This document shows, in pieces, positions 61,856 through 64,000 of a stretch of 64,000 bases of DNA. Every line of letters begins with the position of its first letter. Within the stretch, counting starts at the first letter, position 1. The stretch comes from JAAFHB01 sp963675995 (GTDB lineage: Bacteria; Bacteroidota; Bacteroidia; Bacteroidales; Prolixibacteraceae). The stretch covers positions 3,038,001 to 3,102,000 of the forward strand of contig CAXXIY010000001.1 of NCBI GenBank assembly GCA_963675995.2, given 5' to 3'. The position numbers and the translations under genes were made by a program. The notes under the pieces are model-generated. The model was not told the DNA's origin. It worked only from the letters and a program-made list of their open reading frames with translations, and ran no database searches.

Positions 61856-63145
61856 CTAAACCTCCTTATTCATCACTCCGAGTTTTGTCAGGATATAAAA
61901 GAGCAGGGAGAGCAGTACCCCGATAATTGCAGCAAAAGCCATCCCCTTGAGCTGGACAGAACCTATATTGATGCTGGCTCCGCTTACCCCCGCCACAAAG
62001 GTGATCGCACCAAGTACCATATTCCGATTTTTGCTGAAATCAACTTTCTGTTCAACGTACATCCTGAAACCCTGTACGGCAATTACCCCATACAACAGCA
62101 TTGTGATTCCCCCCATCACCGGGGAAGGGATGGTGGAGATTGCTGCCGAGACTTTACCAATACATGAGAACAGAATGGCCAAAATGGCGGCTCCCCGAAT
62201 AATCCATACAGAGTAAACCCGTGTAATTGCCATCACACCAATGTTCTCGCCATACGTGGTGTTGGGTGGTGAACCGGCAAATCCCGACAGAACATTACTC
62301 ACGCCATCGCCCAGCAGCGAACGGTGAAGACCCGGATTTTCCATCAAATCGGAATCTGTTATTTTACCTGTTACGATCAGGTGACTGATATGTTCGGCCA
62401 ACACCACAATGCAGGCGGGGGCAATAATGATGATGGCATTGAGATCATAGACGGGAGCCTGAAACTTAGGCAAAGCAAACCAGTTGGCATCACTGATCAC
62501 CGCTGTATTAACCTGACCCATCACAACCGCTAGGAGATAGCCCGCGACTAAAGCAACTAAAATCGGAATCACCTGCATAAATCCTTTAAACATTACACTG
62601 CCGATAATCCCAATTCCTAATGTAAACATCGATACGATCACCACGTCGGGAACGATGACAAACGGGGCAACAACCTGGCCAACAGCAGTAGGCCAGGGGG
62701 CAAGTCCTGCCTGCTGGACAGCCACCGGGGCAAGTTCCAGCCCGATAATTGCCACAACTGCCCCCATCACCGCTGGCGGCATTACCACGTCAATCCAGCG
62801 TATTCCCCATTTTTTGACAACATAAGAGATCACGATAAAAAACAGTCCGAAAAATATAAAGCCCGACTGGGCATGGCTAAACCCACTATATTTGCTGATA
62901 ATCAACAAGGATGGTGCAATAAATGCAAAACTCGAGCCAAGGTAAGCTGGAATGCCACCTTTGGTAACCCAGGAATAGAGCAAAGTGCCAATTCCATTCA
63001 TTAACAGTGCAATGGCCGGATCGACACCCAACAGTATCGGGACAAGGATCGTTGCGCCAAACATAGCGGTCAGGTGCTGAAAACTGAGTGGCAAGCTCTC
63101 CAGGAGTGGTGGCCGCTCATGAATACCGATAATTGGTCTTCTCAT
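61856..63145 (-). CDS. Uracil/xanthine permease, NCS2 family
   Basis: A 429-residue membrane transporter of nucleobases with about 12-14 helices. Family signatures: FGATILVPILLGVDPAIALL at the N-terminus, AYLGSSFAFIAPS, and GSPPNTTYGENIGVMAITR in the middle, with PSPVMGGITMLLYGVIAVQG later. It resembles UraA more than the xanthine branch, but the substrate is not fixed by sequence. Confidence 0.92.
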   Translation of the reverse strand: MRRPIIGIHERPPLLESLPLSFQHLTAMFGATILVPILLGVDPAIALLMNGIGTLLYSWVTKGGIPAYLGSSFAFIAPSLLIISKYSGFSHAQSGFIFFGLFFIVISYVVKKWGIRWIDVVMPPAVMGAVVAIIGLELAPVAVQQAGLAPWPTAVGQVVAPFVIVPDVVIVSMFTLGIGIIGSVMFKGFMQVIPILVALVAGYLLAVVMGQVNTAVISDANWFALPKFQAPVYDLNAIIIIAPACIVVLAEHISHLIVTGKITDSDLMENPGLHRSLLGDGVSNVLSGFAGSPPNTTYGENIGVMAITRVYSVWIIRGAAILAILFSCIGKVSAAISTIPSPVMGGITMLLYGVIAVQGFRMYVEQKVDFSKNRNMVLGAITFVAGVSGASINIGSVQLKGMAFAAIIGVLLSLLFYILTKLGVMNKEV

Positions 63146-63333
63146 TAGCAGTTCTGTTTATTGAAAAAAAATAAAAATTATTTACGCTGAAATTAGTAAT
63201 TGTTTTCAATACCGGATATAGACATTACAATTAAAAACAGAAATTTTATGGTGGTGAACAAATGAATGATTAAAAATAATTCCTAAAATTGTATTATAAA
63301 TATCACCTATAAACAACACATTAAATCACAGCT

Positions 63334-64000
63334 ATGGAAGAACAAAAAAAAGGATGGTCAAGGCGTCGCTTTCTTGAAGCATCGGCTCTTGGTGTTGCCG
63401 GTTTGGCAGTATTGCCTGGTATTGCAGGGTGCAATCAGGCGACAGATACAGATCTAAAATTAGGATTTATTGGCTTAGGACGGCAGGGAATGTTCCTGCT
63501 TGACGGATTCCTTCAGATTCCCGGTGTTAAAGCGATAGCTGCATGTGATGTATATGGCATTAAACGGAAACGATTTGAAAGAAGGGTAAATGCCTTTTAT
63601 GCCAAGGCTGGCAAGAAGGTAAAAGTGGAAACTTATGAGAAGTATGGCGATTTGTTGAAAAGGACAGACATTAATGCTGTTGTGATTGCTGTTCCGGACC
63701 ATTCACATGCTTATATTGCCATTGCTGCACTGAAGGCTGGTAAAGATGTCTATCTTGAAAAACCTATGACTTTTACGATTAAAGAGGGTCAGGAACTGAA
63801 GAAGGTGGTGCGTGAAACCGGAAGAGTATTCGGTCTCGGAAGTCAGCAACGGTCGGATCCAAACTTTCAACGTGCTGTCAACCTTGTTCAAACCGGTGCA
63901 ATTGGTAAAATAACCCATGTAAAGGCATATGTAGGTGACCCTCCAAAACCTTATGATCTTCCCGAAGAACCGCTTCCTGCCGATTTAAACTGGGATCTCT
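63334..64000 (+). CDS. Tat-exported Gfo/Idh/MocA oxidoreductase, cut by the window edge
   Basis: The first 222 residues are present. Tat signal WSRRRFLEASALGVAGLAV is followed by a lipobox (GIAGC), so it should be a membrane-anchored periplasmic protein. The Rossmann motif is GFIGLGRQGMFLL and the catalytic EKP is in VYLEKPMTFT. VPDHSHAYIAIAALKAGKD is also typical. Secreted family members oxidise glycosides to 3-keto sugars, which DUF1080 enzymes then cleave. The 3' end lies outside the window. Confidence 0.9.
   Translation, partial: MEEQKKGWSRRRFLEASALGVAGLAVLPGIAGCNQATDTDLKLGFIGLGRQGMFLLDGFLQIPGVKAIAACDVYGIKRKRFERRVNAFYAKAGKKVKVETYEKYGDLLKRTDINAVVIAVPDHSHAYIAIAALKAGKDVYLEKPMTFTIKEGQELKKVVRETGRVFGLGSQQRSDPNFQRAVNLVQTGAIGKITHVKAYVGDPPKPYDLPEEPLPADLNWDL

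Overview
The window is a Bacteroidota chromosome segment, most like an environmental, anaerobic, pectin-degrading member of the Bacteroidales/Marinilabiliales (the order is inference). Evidence: a SusC/SusD pair with an ECF sigma factor and FecR anti-sigma factor, many lipoproteins and signal peptides on carbohydrate-active enzymes, the Bacteroidota promoter form TTTG-N19-TAnnTTTG upstream of 44728, few Shine-Dalgarno sites, and AT-rich intergenic DNA. I saw no rRNA, tRNA, CRISPR array, prophage or intact insertion sequence.

Region 1 (1-8.3 kb). A GH38-type alpha-mannosidase (minus strand) is followed by a plus-strand redox operon: tetraheme cytochrome c, four-cluster ferredoxin subunit, NrfD-type quinone-interacting membrane subunit. 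After NrfD comes a strong ribosome binding site and an ATG that reads only eight codons, so the operon looks cut short. Then the glycan-degradation block starts on the minus strand.

Region 2 (6.6-39.7 kb). This is a large polysaccharide utilization locus read right to left: ECF sigma, FecR, SusC with an STN signalling domain, SusD, a small lipoprotein, an unrecognised TIM-barrel-like hydrolase, GH92, a SUMF1-like domain fused to a PL11 rhamnogalacturonan lyase, GH105, GH28-like, a second GH92, two tandem beta-helix proteins, an unrecognised protein that looks (alpha/alpha)6, two decayed genes, then GH51, GH127, GH51 and a divergent GH127-like protein. PL11 + GH28 + GH105 point to a rhamnogalacturonan I backbone. 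GH51 and GH127 point to arabinan side chains. The GH92 and GH38 alpha-mannosidases do not fit a simple pectin and suggest a mixed plant cell-wall glycan or glycoprotein target.

Region 3 (39.7-48.9 kb). A DeoR-family regulator sits between two divergent arms. One arm has a class III aminotransferase, a Gfo/Idh/MocA dehydrogenase and an L-fucose-isomerase-like protein. The other has a DhnA/LsrF-type class I aldolase and an FGGY sugar kinase, followed by a third, compact GH51. Clear promoters and repeated ACGATCAT operator-like elements lie between them. The set reads as an intracellular sugar catabolic route whose substrate I cannot name.

Region 4 (48.9-64 kb). Mostly general genes: glycerophosphodiester phosphodiesterase, a double DUF1080 lipoprotein, two small proteins, a copper-chaperone-like HMA protein, a dihydroorotate-dehydrogenase-like protein, a TonB-like protein, a PL8 lyase, topoisomerase III, futalosine hydrolase, FolE, FabD, a uracil/xanthine permease, and the start of a secreted Gfo/Idh/MocA oxidoreductase cut by the window edge.
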